A stretch of DNA of 64,000 nucleotides, taken from positions 14,488 to 78,487 of the forward strand of contig JBCBSZ010000016.1 in NCBI GenBank assembly GCA_039818945.1, written 5' to 3'. The DNA comes from JBCBSZ01 sp039818945. GTDB lineage: Bacteria; Actinomycetota; Acidimicrobiia; Acidimicrobiales; Poriferisodalaceae. The notes under the pieces were generated by a model that made no database searches, was not told the DNA's origin, and saw only the letters and a list, made by a program, of their open reading frames with translations. A program made the position numbers and the translations under genes. Positions 34,345 through 42,440 of this stretch are shown here, one piece after another (position 1 is the stretch's first letter; the number at the start of each line of letters is the position of its first letter).

Positions 34345-35475
34345 GTGCTCGAGCTCCTGACCGACCGCCAGGACTTTCGCAAGGCCGTCCTGATCGTCGC
34401 CCTCGGCTTCGCGGTGTGGAGCCTCGCCGTGTCCGTCGACTGGGGGTGGATCCCGGCGTCGTTCGTCGTCGTCGTGCTGCTCGTCGAGCTGGTGACCGGT
34501 CGCCTCCCCGATCCGGCCCTGCTCGTCCTCACCATCGTGCCGACCGTCATCGCCGAATCGCAGGACAAGGGCAACGTCGGCTGGTTCGTGATCGTGCTCC
34601 TGCTGGCGATCGTGTCCTCCGCCGAGGACATCCGCCCGGTCACCCGGGTGCTGATCGGCGCCACGATCGCCGCGCCGGCTGCCCTGTGGGTCGCCCGGGT
34701 CGACGACTACGTCGAGCTCGGCCCGTGGACCTGGTTGTCCGGCCTCGCGCTCGGGCTGGTCTTCGGGTTGGTCATCGGCCACCTCACCCGGGCGATCGAC
34801 GAGCTCGAGCGGAGCCGGGCCCTACTGGCCGAGTCGACCGCCCGAGAGGAGCGACAGCGCATCGCCCGCGAGCTGCACGATCTGGTCGGGCACAGCTTCA
34901 GCGTCGTGCTGTTGCACCTCGCCGGCGCCCGCACCACCCTCGCCAGCGACCCCGACCGGGCGACCGCTGCGCTCGCCGACGCCGAGACCGTCGGTCGCAA
35001 GGGCATGGAGGACCTCCGCGAGGCGCTGGCGCTGATGCGCACGGACGCCGGCTACCGCCGACCGGTCGAGAGCCTCGACGCCGTCGATCCGCTGATCGAG
35101 CAGTACCGCGCCGCGGGCCTCGCCGTCCGCGTGGAGCGCGACGGGCCGCTCGACGCGGTCGCGACCGGCGTCGGCATCGTCGCCTACGAGGTCCTCCGCG
35201 AGGCGCTCACCAACGCGGCCAAGCACGCTCCGGACGCCGTCGTGGACGTCGAGCTGACCGCGGGCGAGACCTCGGTCGGCGTCGTGATCTCGAACGACGC
35301 CGGCCGGGCCGCCGACGGCACCGGCCGCGGCAGCGGGATCGACGGCCTGCGCCAGCGGGTGCGGTCGCTCGGGGGCTCCTTCGACGCCGGTCGCTCCGGC
35401 GGCCGGTGGCGGGTCGCCGCGCAGCTGCCGCGGTCCGCTGCGGTCGCGACCGACCACCCCGAGGTGCGTGCGTGA
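34345..35475 (+). CDS. sensor histidine kinase, NarL/LiaS-like (HisKA_3)
   Basis: Membrane sensor kinase of 376 residues. Four or five hydrophobic helices fill residues 13-145 with no large extracellular domain, so it probably senses the membrane itself. The dimerisation box EERQRIARELHDLVGHSF has the phosphorylated His at about 178, and the ATPase domain has VLREALTNAAKHA and RGSGIDGLRQR. The GTG start overlaps nothing. Its stop overlaps the response regulator start (GTGA). The pair resembles LiaSR-type envelope-stress systems, by inference. Confidence 0.88.
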   Translation: MLELLTDRQDFRKAVLIVALGFAVWSLAVSVDWGWIPASFVVVVLLVELVTGRLPDPALLVLTIVPTVIAESQDKGNVGWFVIVLLLAIVSSAEDIRPVTRVLIGATIAAPAALWVARVDDYVELGPWTWLSGLALGLVFGLVIGHLTRAIDELERSRALLAESTAREERQRIARELHDLVGHSFSVVLLHLAGARTTLASDPDRATAALADAETVGRKGMEDLREALALMRTDAGYRRPVESLDAVDPLIEQYRAAGLAVRVERDGPLDAVATGVGIVAYEVLREALTNAAKHAPDAVVDVELTAGETSVGVVISNDAGRAADGTGRGSGIDGLRQRVRSLGGSFDAGRSGGRWRVAAQLPRSAAVATDHPEVRA

Positions 35476-36134
35476 CGCGCGTCCTCCTGGTGGACGACCA
35501 GCCCATGATCCGCGCCGGGCTCACGATGGTGCTCTCGGCGGCGGACGATCTCGAGGTGGTGGGCGAGCTCGACAACGGCGATCGGATCCTCGATCACGTG
35601 GCCACCGTCCGTCCCGACGTCGTCTGCATGGACGTCCGCATGCCGGGCACCGACGGCATCGAGGCGACCCGCCGGCTGGTCGAGTCCGACGGCCCGCCGG
35701 TCTGCATCCTCACGACCTTCGGCGAGCAGGACGTCCTGTGGGCGGCCGTCGAGGCCGGCGCCGCCGGCTTCGAGCTCAAGTCCGCCACCCCGGAGAACCT
35801 CATCGAGGCCATCCGGACCGTCGCCGCGGGCGGCAGCTGGATCGACGGCTCGTTGCTCGGCGACCTGCTCGAGGTCTTCCGCACGACGGTGTTCCCGCAG
35901 CGGGTGGAGGAGGCGGAGGTCGAGGTGCTCACCGAGCGCGAGCTCGACGTGTTGCGCCTGATGGCCCGCGGCGCATCCAACCACGAGATCGCCGACCAGC
36001 TGTTCCTGGCCACGACGACGGTCAAGACCCACGTTGGCGCGATCTTCGCCAAGCTCGGCGTGCGGGACCGGGCGGCGGCGATCGTGCACGCCTTCGACGC
36101 CGGGATCGTCACCCCGCGCCGCACGGCCACCTGA
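35472..36134 (+). CDS. NarL-family response regulator
   Basis: Response regulator of 220 residues. The receiver domain has the acidic pair in LLVDDQPMIRAGL and the phosphorylated Asp (about residue 54) in VVCMDVRMPGTDG. The C-terminal LuxR-type helix-turn-helix contains LTERELDVLRLMARGASNHE and TTVKTHVGAIFAKLGV. It starts at a GTG overlapping the kinase stop. TCCCACGGGA palindromes lie before the operon and twice after it, upstream of the transporter gene, and are the likely binding sites. Confidence 0.92.
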   Translation: MTRVLLVDDQPMIRAGLTMVLSAADDLEVVGELDNGDRILDHVATVRPDVVCMDVRMPGTDGIEATRRLVESDGPPVCILTTFGEQDVLWAAVEAGAAGFELKSATPENLIEAIRTVAAGGSWIDGSLLGDLLEVFRTTVFPQRVEEAEVEVLTERELDVLRLMARGASNHEIADQLFLATTTVKTHVGAIFAKLGVRDRAAAIVHAFDAGIVTPRRTAT

Positions 36135-36138
36135 CGCG

Positions 36139-36184
36139 CTCCTCCCACGGGAGGAGGCCTCGTCGCCACGACCGTCCCACGGGA
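36139..36184. promoter_or_regulatory. two TCCCACGGGA palindromes upstream of the MMPL gene
   Basis: TCCCACGGGA occurs at 36143-36152 (within the longer palindrome 36139-36156) and 36175-36184, 32 bases apart, about three helical turns. The same decamer is at 34276-34285. Together they mark a probable regulon of the two-component system. Confidence 0.55.
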
Positions 36185-36231
36185 CCAGCGACGGGGTACC
36201 GGACGCCGATGACCGCGGCGGAGGCGGTTCG

Positions 36232-36237
36232 TACGTT
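36232..36237 (+). promoter_or_regulatory. -10 box TACGTT before the MMPL gene
   Basis: TACGTT matches TANNNT, lies 47 bases after the second palindrome, and gives a leader of about 40 bases with an AAGGAAG ribosome-binding site. Confidence 0.4.
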
Positions 36238-36284
36238 GCCTTCCGAGGCCGGGAGCGCCGGTCCGCAAGCGGAAGGAAGCCCCC

Positions 36285-38519
36285 ATGTTCACCTCCCTGG
36301 GACGCCAGATCGTCCGACGCCGGCGGCTGGTGCTCGTCGCCTCGGTGACCGCCCTCGTCGTCGCCGCGGTGCTCGGCACCGGCGTGTTCTCGCGGCTCGC
36401 CGGCGGCGGGTTCGACGACCCCGACGCCGAGTCGACCCGCGCCGATGAGCTCCTCGCCTCCTACGGCGTCGGCAGCCCGCAGCTCGTGCTCCTCGTCGAT
36501 GCCGTCGGCGGCGACGTCGACGCACCCGAGGTGGCGGACGCGGCCGCCGACCTCGAGGCGACGATCGCCTCGTTCGAGGGCGTCGAGGGCGTCGCCTCCT
36601 ACTGGAGCCTGGGGGAGCCGGACGGCCTCCGTTCCGAGATCGGGGACGCCGCCATCGTGGTGGCGACGATCTTCGGAACGGAGGACGAGCAGGAGGAACG
36701 GGCGCTCGAGGTCATCGAGGCCGTCGAGGGTGAGGGACCGGTGTTCGAGGTCAGCGCCGGCGGTGAGGCGGCCGTCTTCAACGCCATCGGCGAGCGGCTC
36801 GAGTCCGATCTCGCGCTCGCCGAGATGATCGCCATCCCGCTCACGCTGCTGCTCCTCGTCATCGTGTTCCGGGGCATCGTGGCCGCGCTGCTGCCGGTCG
36901 CCGTCGGGATCATGTCGATCTTCGGCGCCTTCTTCGTGCTCTGGCTCGTGGCCGGCATCACCGACGTCTCGGTCTTCTCGATCAACCTGGTCATCGCGCT
37001 CGGTCTCGGTCTGGCCATCGACTACAGCCTGTTCGTCGTCTCCCGCTTCCGGGAGGAGCTGGCCGCCGGTCACGACAGCGACGCCGCCGTCGTCCGCACC
37101 GTCGAGACCGCCGGTCGGACCGTGACCTTCAGCGCCCTCACCGTCGGCGTGTCGCTCGCCTCGCTGCTGGTCTTCCCGCTCTACTTCCTCCGGTCGTTCG
37201 CCTACGCCGGCATCGGGGTGATCCTCGTGGCGATGGCGGCGTCGGTCGTCACGCTCCCCGCGCTCCTCGCCGTGCTCGGCCACCGCGTGAACAGCTGGTC
37301 GGTCGGTCGTCGCTCGACGACGGTCACGGGCACGCTCGACAACTTCTGGGCCCGCGCCGGCCGCCGCGTCCTCGCTCGGCCGGGAGTGGTCGCGGTGTCG
37401 ACCATCGCCGTCCTGGTGTTCGTCGGCCTGCCGTTCCTCTCGGTCGAGTTCGGCAACCCCGATGCCCGGAGCCTGCCCGAGGGCAACGAGGCTCGCGTCA
37501 CGACCGAACGTCTCGCCTCCGAGTTCTCGTCGAACGAGGCCGATGCCTTCAGCGTCGTCGTTCCGCAGGGCGCAGACCTCGATGCGCTCGACGACTACGC
37601 CGCCACCGTGTCCGCCCTCGGCGACATCGACCGTGTCGACACCGCCACCGGCAGCTACGTCGACGGCGTGCTCGTCGCCGAGCCCGGGCCGGCCTCCGGC
37701 CAGTACCTCCTCGAGCCGGGCGCGGCCTGGCTGAGCGTGGTCCCGGACTTCGTCCCGATGTCGTCGATCGGCGAGGACCGCATCGCCGAGATCCGCGACC
37801 TCGACGCCCCGTTCGAGACCGTCGTCGGCGGTGCCACGGCGCAGCTGATCGACACCCGCTCGGCGATCTTCGCGATGGCGCCGATCGCCGCCGGGTGGAT
37901 CGCCCTGGCGACCTTCGTGCTGCTGTTCCTGATGTTCGGGAGCGTCCTGGTGCCCCTCAAGGCGATCGTGCTCAACATGCTCAGCCTCACGGCCACCTTC
38001 GGGGCCATGGTGTGGATCTTCCAGGACGGCAACCTGTCCGGCCTGCTCGACTTCACGGCCACGGGGCTGACCGACGTGTCGATGCCGATCCTCATGTTCG
38101 CCATCGCCTTCGGGCTCTCGATGGACTACGAGGTCTTCCTGCTCTCCCGCATCAAGGAGGAGTACGACCGCACCGGCGACAACGACGCCGCCATCGTGTC
38201 CGGCCTCGCGAAGACCGGCAGCATCGTGACGGCGGCGGCGCTGGTGCTGTCGGTCACCTTCTTCTCCTTCGCCACCTCGGGCATCACCTTCATGAAGCTG
38301 TTCGGCCTCGGCCTCGGCATCGCCGTGCTCGTCGACGCCTTCATCGTGCGGGCCACGTTGGTCCCGGCGCTGATGAAGCTGGCCGGCGACGCCAACTGGT
38401 GGGCACCGACCTGGGCCCGTCGCATCCACGAGCGCTTCGGCATCGACGAGTCGGGTCCGTCCCGCGACATCGCCACCGACGCCCGGGACGACGAGCGGGA
38501 GCTGGAGCCCATCGGCTGA
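36285..38519 (+). CDS. MMPL-family (RND superfamily) membrane transporter
   Basis: Transporter of 744 residues with the duplicated RND architecture: one helix, an extracytoplasmic domain, five or six helices, then the same again. Signature segments are INLVIALGLGLAIDYSLFVV (first half, with Asp-Tyr relay) and MFAIAFGLSMDYEVFLLSRI (second half). Such proteins export lipids or drugs across the membrane. The ATG follows AAGGAAG. Paired TCCCACGGGA palindromes upstream suggest it is the output gene of the adjacent two-component system. No partner membrane-fusion protein is seen. Confidence 0.88.
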   Translation: MFTSLGRQIVRRRRLVLVASVTALVVAAVLGTGVFSRLAGGGFDDPDAESTRADELLASYGVGSPQLVLLVDAVGGDVDAPEVADAAADLEATIASFEGVEGVASYWSLGEPDGLRSEIGDAAIVVATIFGTEDEQEERALEVIEAVEGEGPVFEVSAGGEAAVFNAIGERLESDLALAEMIAIPLTLLLLVIVFRGIVAALLPVAVGIMSIFGAFFVLWLVAGITDVSVFSINLVIALGLGLAIDYSLFVVSRFREELAAGHDSDAAVVRTVETAGRTVTFSALTVGVSLASLLVFPLYFLRSFAYAGIGVILVAMAASVVTLPALLAVLGHRVNSWSVGRRSTTVTGTLDNFWARAGRRVLARPGVVAVSTIAVLVFVGLPFLSVEFGNPDARSLPEGNEARVTTERLASEFSSNEADAFSVVVPQGADLDALDDYAATVSALGDIDRVDTATGSYVDGVLVAEPGPASGQYLLEPGAAWLSVVPDFVPMSSIGEDRIAEIRDLDAPFETVVGGATAQLIDTRSAIFAMAPIAAGWIALATFVLLFLMFGSVLVPLKAIVLNMLSLTATFGAMVWIFQDGNLSGLLDFTATGLTDVSMPILMFAIAFGLSMDYEVFLLSRIKEEYDRTGDNDAAIVSGLAKTGSIVTAAALVLSVTFFSFATSGITFMKLFGLGLGIAVLVDAFIVRATLVPALMKLAGDANWWAPTWARRIHERFGIDESGPSRDIATDARDDERELEPIG

Positions 38520-38545
38520 CGGTCGGTCCTCGCTCGGTCACGCTC

Positions 38546-38585
38546 GGCCGGCGGAGCAGGCGCTGCGGCGTCCGCTCCGCCGGCC
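38546..38585. terminator. hairpin between convergent MMPL and marR genes
   Basis: GGCCGGCGGAGC (38546-38557) pairs with GCTCCGCCGGCC (38574-38585), a perfect 12-bp stem with a 16-base loop in the short gap between two convergent genes. Probably bidirectional; no T-run. Confidence 0.5.
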
Positions 38586-38600
38586 CGGCCGCGTCCCGGG

Positions 38601-39185
38601 TCAGGTCGCGACGGGGGCGTGCTCGGGGCAGTCGACCCGGAGGTCCGCATTGGGGAGGTCCCGATCGAGGAGACGGCACCGTGGTGTCGTCGTGGGGTCG
38701 CCCGGGTCGAAGTGGCGGCAGGTGAGGCAGTTGCGGCTCACCGAGATCACCCCGTCTCGTTGCAGTCGTGCGATCTCGGTGAGCAGCACACGGAGCGCCA
38801 CCCCCCGGTCAGCAGCGTCGTCGGTGCCGGGTTCGGCTCGGAGCACGGGTGCTAGGCGGGTGCGCACGTCGTCGGCGAGCTCCTCGCCGGCGGTCGAGAG
38901 GCGCATGGCGACGGCTCGGCCGTCGTCGGGGTCGCGCTGGCGCAGCACCAGACCCCGGTCCACCAGCGTCGCCACCGCCTCGCTCGCCGTCGGTTGGGTG
39001 ATGTCGAGCTCGGCGGCGAGACGGCCGATGCGCCGCGGTCGCCCGTCGGCGAGCAGTTCGACGATCTGGAGGCCGAGCTGGGAGAGGCCGAGGGTCGTCG
39101 CGGCCTGACGCCGGGCGGCCCCGATCGCCCGACCGAGGCGCTCGACCGCGGCGACGAGCTTGCGGTCGAGATCGGCTCCGCTCAC
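38601..39185 (-). CDS. MarR family regulator with Cys-rich C-terminus
   Basis: Regulator of 194 residues. The winged helix is clear (RIGRLAAELDITQPTASEAV, then DRGLVLRQRDPDDGRAVAM). After the usual MarR domain the C-terminus carries four Cys: two in NCLTCRHFDPG, one in PRCRLLD and one in RVDCPEH. They could bind a metal or an Fe-S cluster, or act as a redox switch. It ends a three-gene operon (lipoprotein, redoxin, regulator). It is a good candidate to bind the 32-bp palindrome at the operon start. The start is a GTG at 39185, four bases from the redoxin stop. Confidence 0.85.
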   Translation of the reverse strand: MSGADLDRKLVAAVERLGRAIGAARRQAATTLGLSQLGLQIVELLADGRPRRIGRLAAELDITQPTASEAVATLVDRGLVLRQRDPDDGRAVAMRLSTAGEELADDVRTRLAPVLRAEPGTDDAADRGVALRVLLTEIARLQRDGVISVSRNCLTCRHFDPGDPTTTPRCRLLDRDLPNADLRVDCPEHAPVAT

Positions 39186-39189
39186 GGCA

Positions 39190-39732
39190 TCAGTCTCCCA
39201 TGCCGCCCGCGGTGTCGAGCGGGACCGGGCAACCGGTCGCCGGATCACAGCCCACCGCCTCCTCGTCGGCGAGCCGGGCCACCAGCGCGCCGAGGGCCAG
39301 GTCGTCCACGTTGCCGAAGAGGTTCGCCCGCATCCGTCCCCGCCGATCGACCAGGACGAGGCTCGGGGTGCCCCGCAACCCGAGTCGCCGCATCGTGATC
39401 GGCGTCGGATCGCCCTCCTCGTGGCGGTCGACACCGACCGGGAAGCCGATTCGGTACTCGTGGAGGAAGGCCTCGAGCGCGACCGGCGTCATCGCCGCGT
39501 GGTGCTCGAACACCGTGTGGAGGCCGAGGACGGTCAGGTCGTCGCCGAAGGTGCGGGCGAGGCGCTGCGCCTGGGGCAGGCCGTGGCTCACGCAGCCCGG
39601 GCACAGCATCTGGAACGCCTCGATGGCCACGACCGAGCCCCGCAGACCGGCGAGGGTCAGCGGACCGGCCGTGTTGAACCAGCGCCCGACCGACAGCTCG
39701 GGCGCCGCGGGTGCCTCCGCCTCGATGCTCAT
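39190..39732 (-). CDS. thioredoxin-fold redoxin (CPGC motif)
   Basis: Thiol-disulfide or peroxide-handling protein of 180 residues. FQMLCPGCVSHGLPQAQRL carries the redox Cys pair, and GLRGTPSLVLVDRRGRMR is the cis-Pro strand region. No signal peptide is seen, so it is probably cytoplasmic. The ATG overlaps the lipoprotein stop (ATGA). The AhpC/TSA-like redoxin next to a Cys-rich MarR suggests a redox-responsive operon, by inference. Confidence 0.8.
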   Translation of the reverse strand: MSIEAEAPAAPELSVGRWFNTAGPLTLAGLRGSVVAIEAFQMLCPGCVSHGLPQAQRLARTFGDDLTVLGLHTVFEHHAAMTPVALEAFLHEYRIGFPVGVDRHEEGDPTPITMRRLGLRGTPSLVLVDRRGRMRANLFGNVDDLALGALVARLADEEAVGCDPATGCPVPLDTAGGMGD

Positions 39733-40481
39733 CGGTCGAGCTCGCCGGGCAGCGAGAGGTCACCGGACGCCACGTCGAACACGACCTCGACGCAGAGCAA
39801 CGGATCGTGGGTGTCGGTCGACACCCGGAGACCGGACGTGACGCCGTCGAAGCTGAAGTCCTCCGGCGTACCGACGGCCGTCGCCGGGATGCGGATCTCG
39901 ATCGCCTCCGCATCGAGCGTCAGGGGGATGTCGGGGCTGTCGATCAGGATCGGTAGCTCGGGCCAGGTCGGCGGCAGGGCCGGTGTCTCCCCGTCGGGGA
40001 TGTCGTGCACGGCGAGGCCGCCGTCGCACTCGGCCGACTCGGTGAGCACGACCCAGTGCGTGTGCCAGTCGGCGCCGTCGTTGGCGACGTCGCCGTCGCC
40101 GTTCTCGTCGTAGAGGGGCGTGTCGTCGAAGTCGGGGTGGGAGGTGGCGGCCAGCGCCAGGATCCCCTGTCCGGGCTCGAAGCCGACCGACGAGGAGTCG
40201 AGGCTCGTCGGCCACACGTAGGACCAGACCGGAGCGCCATCGAGGACACCGACCGGCTCGGGCGTGTCGGAGCCGGCGTCCGCCCCAACACGGGTTCGGA
40301 AGACGAGGTCGTCGTCGTCGACCTCAACGACGGTCTGCACGACGTCGAAGGCCGCCGGTGCGGTGTCGGTCCGCTCGGCGGAGATGCCGCTCGGACTGTC
40401 CTCGCCGCAGGCCGCGAGCACCACGGCCGCCACGAGGAGCACGCCGAGGAGGAGGGGACGGGGGGTTCGGTGATTTCGCAT
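39729..40481 (-). CDS. secreted lipoprotein of unknown function
   Basis: Lipoprotein of 250 residues. A basic start, a hydrophobic core and the lipobox VLAACGE place the modified Cys at about residue 25. The mature part is acidic and contains DWHTHWVVLTESAEC and DENGDGDVANDGAD, which looks like a calcium-binding loop. I do not recognise the family. The ATG at 40481 lies within a perfect 32-bp palindrome, and a TACGAT box is 13 bases upstream. First gene of the redoxin/MarR operon. Confidence 0.72.
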   Translation of the reverse strand: MRNHRTPRPLLLGVLLVAAVVLAACGEDSPSGISAERTDTAPAAFDVVQTVVEVDDDDLVFRTRVGADAGSDTPEPVGVLDGAPVWSYVWPTSLDSSSVGFEPGQGILALAATSHPDFDDTPLYDENGDGDVANDGADWHTHWVVLTESAECDGGLAVHDIPDGETPALPPTWPELPILIDSPDIPLTLDAEAIEIRIPATAVGTPEDFSFDGVTSGLRVSTDTHDPLLCVEVVFDVASGDLSLPGELDR

Positions 40482-40509
40482 AGGACTACGATGCATCGTA
40501 GTCCTATGC
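40478..40509. promoter_or_regulatory. perfect 32-bp palindrome covering the lipoprotein promoter and start codon
   Basis: The left half GCATAGGACTACGATG (40478-40493) is followed directly by its exact reverse complement (40494-40509) with no spacer. It includes the minus-strand -10 box TACGAT (40500-40495) and the start codon, so a bound repressor would block both transcription and initiation. The MarR protein of the same operon is the most likely ligand. Confidence 0.7.
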
Positions 40510-40633
40510 AAATCAAGTGTGATCCGTCACGGCACCCGTGTCGGGCGGGGTGCCGGAGCAGCGCGGCGCGAGGAGGTACGTGGGCTCGAACATCCCCTCG
40601 CACAGCTCCGCCAGCGCCCTCCGCGGGCGCTGC

Positions 40634-41857
40634 TCAGCCCGACTCGGCCGTCGCCGCCCGGTCCAGCAACGCCGCCCGATCCAGCAACGCCGTTCGTCGA
40701 CGGGACCCGACCGTGGCCGCTGCCGCACGGCGCCAGGCACCGGCCGCACCCAGCCGGTCCCCCGTCGCCTCGAGTAGGTCGGCGTGCACGGCGTGCAGGT
40801 GTGGGTACCCGGCGAGGAGGTCGTCATCGAGCAGTGGACGAAGCACGGCCAGGCCGGCTCGGGCTCCGTCGGCCCGGCCGACGGCGAGCGACCGATTGAA
40901 CTCGGCGATCGCCGACGGTGCCAACCGGCCGAGCAGCCCGTACAGGTCGGCGATCCGCGCCCAGTCGGGCTCGGGTCCGGCGACGTGGCACAGGGCGATC
41001 GCCGCCTCCACCTGGTACGGGCCCACGGCACGTCGACCGCTCGTCGCGAGCAGGGTGCGCGCCTCCGCGATGTCGGCGTGGTGCCACGTCTCGCGGGTCT
41101 GCTGGGGCAGGGGAACGAGCTGACCCATCCGATCCTGGCGTGCGTCGCGTCGGGCGTGGTGGAGGAGCATGAGGGCCAGGAGCCCGGTCGTCTCGTCGTC
41201 GGGTCGGAGCCGGTGGAGCTGCCGCGCGAGCCAGATGGCCTCATCGCAGAGCTCGGCGCGCACGGCCGGCCCGTCGTCGGAGCCCAGGTACCCCTCGTTG
41301 AAGACGAGGTAGACGACGAGGCGTACGTCGTCCAGTCGGTCGGTGAGGTCGATGTCGGCGGGTGCCTCGAACGAGATCCCGGCGTCACGGAGCTTTCGGC
41401 GGGCGCGCACGAGGCGCTTCGACAGGGCGACCTCGCTGGTGACGAGCGCGGCCGAGATCTGCGCCGTGGAGAGGCCGCAGACGTGTCGGAGCGTGAGGGC
41501 CACGCGGGCATCACGGTTCACGGCCGGGTGGCAGCAGGTGAGGATCAGGCCGAACAGATCGCGGTCGAGGTCCGAAGCGACGCCGATCGGCTCCTCGTGG
41601 GGGAGGTCCTCAGCGTCGATGGAGCTGGTCGGTCGCCGTCGTCGGAGCATGCCGATCGCCTTTCGGTACGCCGTCGTCGAGAGCCAGGCACCGGGACGGT
41701 CCGGGGTGCCGTCGACGGGCCAGCGCCGGACGGCCTCGGCGAAGGCCTCCTGGACCGCGTCCTCGGCCAGCGAGAGGTCCCGGAAGCGGCGGGACAGCGA
41801 CGCGACGAGTCGGGCCCGATCGCTCCGCCACGCCTCGCCGACCCGGTCGTGCCTCAC
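40634..41857 (-). CDS. ECF RNA polymerase sigma factor, ECF42-like, with C-terminal TPR-like extension
   Basis: Sigma factor of 407 residues, twice the usual ECF length. Region 2 is seen in LSRRFRDLSLAEDAVQEAF and the -10-binding helix RPGAWLSTTAYRKAIGMLRR, region 4 in CGLSTAQISAALVTSEVALS. About 220 residues follow with DDVRLVVYLVFNEGY and LYGLLGRLAPSAIAEFNRSL, the DUF6596-type extension of group ECF42. These lack a classical anti-sigma and are encoded with a DGPF/YCII protein, as here: the GTG at 41857 overlaps the DGPF gene stop (GTGA). Confidence 0.88.
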   Translation of the reverse strand: MRHDRVGEAWRSDRARLVASLSRRFRDLSLAEDAVQEAFAEAVRRWPVDGTPDRPGAWLSTTAYRKAIGMLRRRRPTSSIDAEDLPHEEPIGVASDLDRDLFGLILTCCHPAVNRDARVALTLRHVCGLSTAQISAALVTSEVALSKRLVRARRKLRDAGISFEAPADIDLTDRLDDVRLVVYLVFNEGYLGSDDGPAVRAELCDEAIWLARQLHRLRPDDETTGLLALMLLHHARRDARQDRMGQLVPLPQQTRETWHHADIAEARTLLATSGRRAVGPYQVEAAIALCHVAGPEPDWARIADLYGLLGRLAPSAIAEFNRSLAVGRADGARAGLAVLRPLLDDDLLAGYPHLHAVHADLLEATGDRLGAAGAWRRAAAATVGSRRRTALLDRAALLDRAATAESG

Positions 41858-42237
41858 GCGCGCCGCTCGGCCAGGACGGTCTCGGTCGACGAGCCAGCCA
41901 TGATCGGTCGGACCTCCACGCTGCCGATCCGGGCGTTCGGCGCCTTCGCCGCCCAGTCGAGCGCTTCGTCGAGATCGTCGGTCTCGATGACGTAGTAGCC
42001 GATGAGGTGCTCCTTGCTCTCGGCGAAGGGACCGTCGGTCAGCACCCGCTGGCTGGTCCGCACGCGGACCGTCGTCGAGGCGTCGACCCCTTCGAGGCCG
42101 TGCCCGGCGACCAGCACGCCCGCTTCGTGCAGTGCGCGGGTGTAGAGCTCCCAGTCGTCGATGACGCCGTCGTCGACGTCGGTCTCGTTCGTGGCCCAGG
42201 CCGCCGGTTCGGCGGCGAGGAGGAGCAGGTACTGCAT
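41854..42237 (-). CDS. YCII-related DGPF-domain protein
   Basis: Small protein of 127 residues starting MQYLLLLAAEP, with the family hallmark VLTDGPFAESKEHLIGYYVI. Its function is unknown; it is the standard genomic partner of ECF42 sigma factors and may modulate them. It overlaps the sigma gene by four bases. It is divergent from the quinone oxidoreductase gene; the roughly 200-base gap between (42238-42440) shows no clear operator. Confidence 0.88.
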   Translation of the reverse strand: MQYLLLLAAEPAAWATNETDVDDGVIDDWELYTRALHEAGVLVAGHGLEGVDASTTVRVRTSQRVLTDGPFAESKEHLIGYYVIETDDLDEALDWAAKAPNARIGSVEVRPIMAGSSTETVLAERRA

Positions 42238-42440
42238 GGCGATCGTCTCCCGGTGCGGTGGCGGCGCCCCGATGGCATCCGCTCACCAGGACGACGCGCA
42301 GGGACGCGCCGGGAGGACACCCGAGCCCGAGAAACCGGCGACGCGCACAGAATCGGCGACAGCTGTCCTCGATCGGCACTCGGCCGCGTCGTGTGGGGTG
42401 GCGGCCCATTCGGGCGCCCCACGAACAGGAGGACATGGTG

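Noticed and set aside
30225..34664. 1479-codon minus-strand frame across the indolepyruvate oxidoreductase gene
   Set aside because: Only its last 158 codons (the Lrp regulator) are real; the rest is an antisense shadow of a clear gene.
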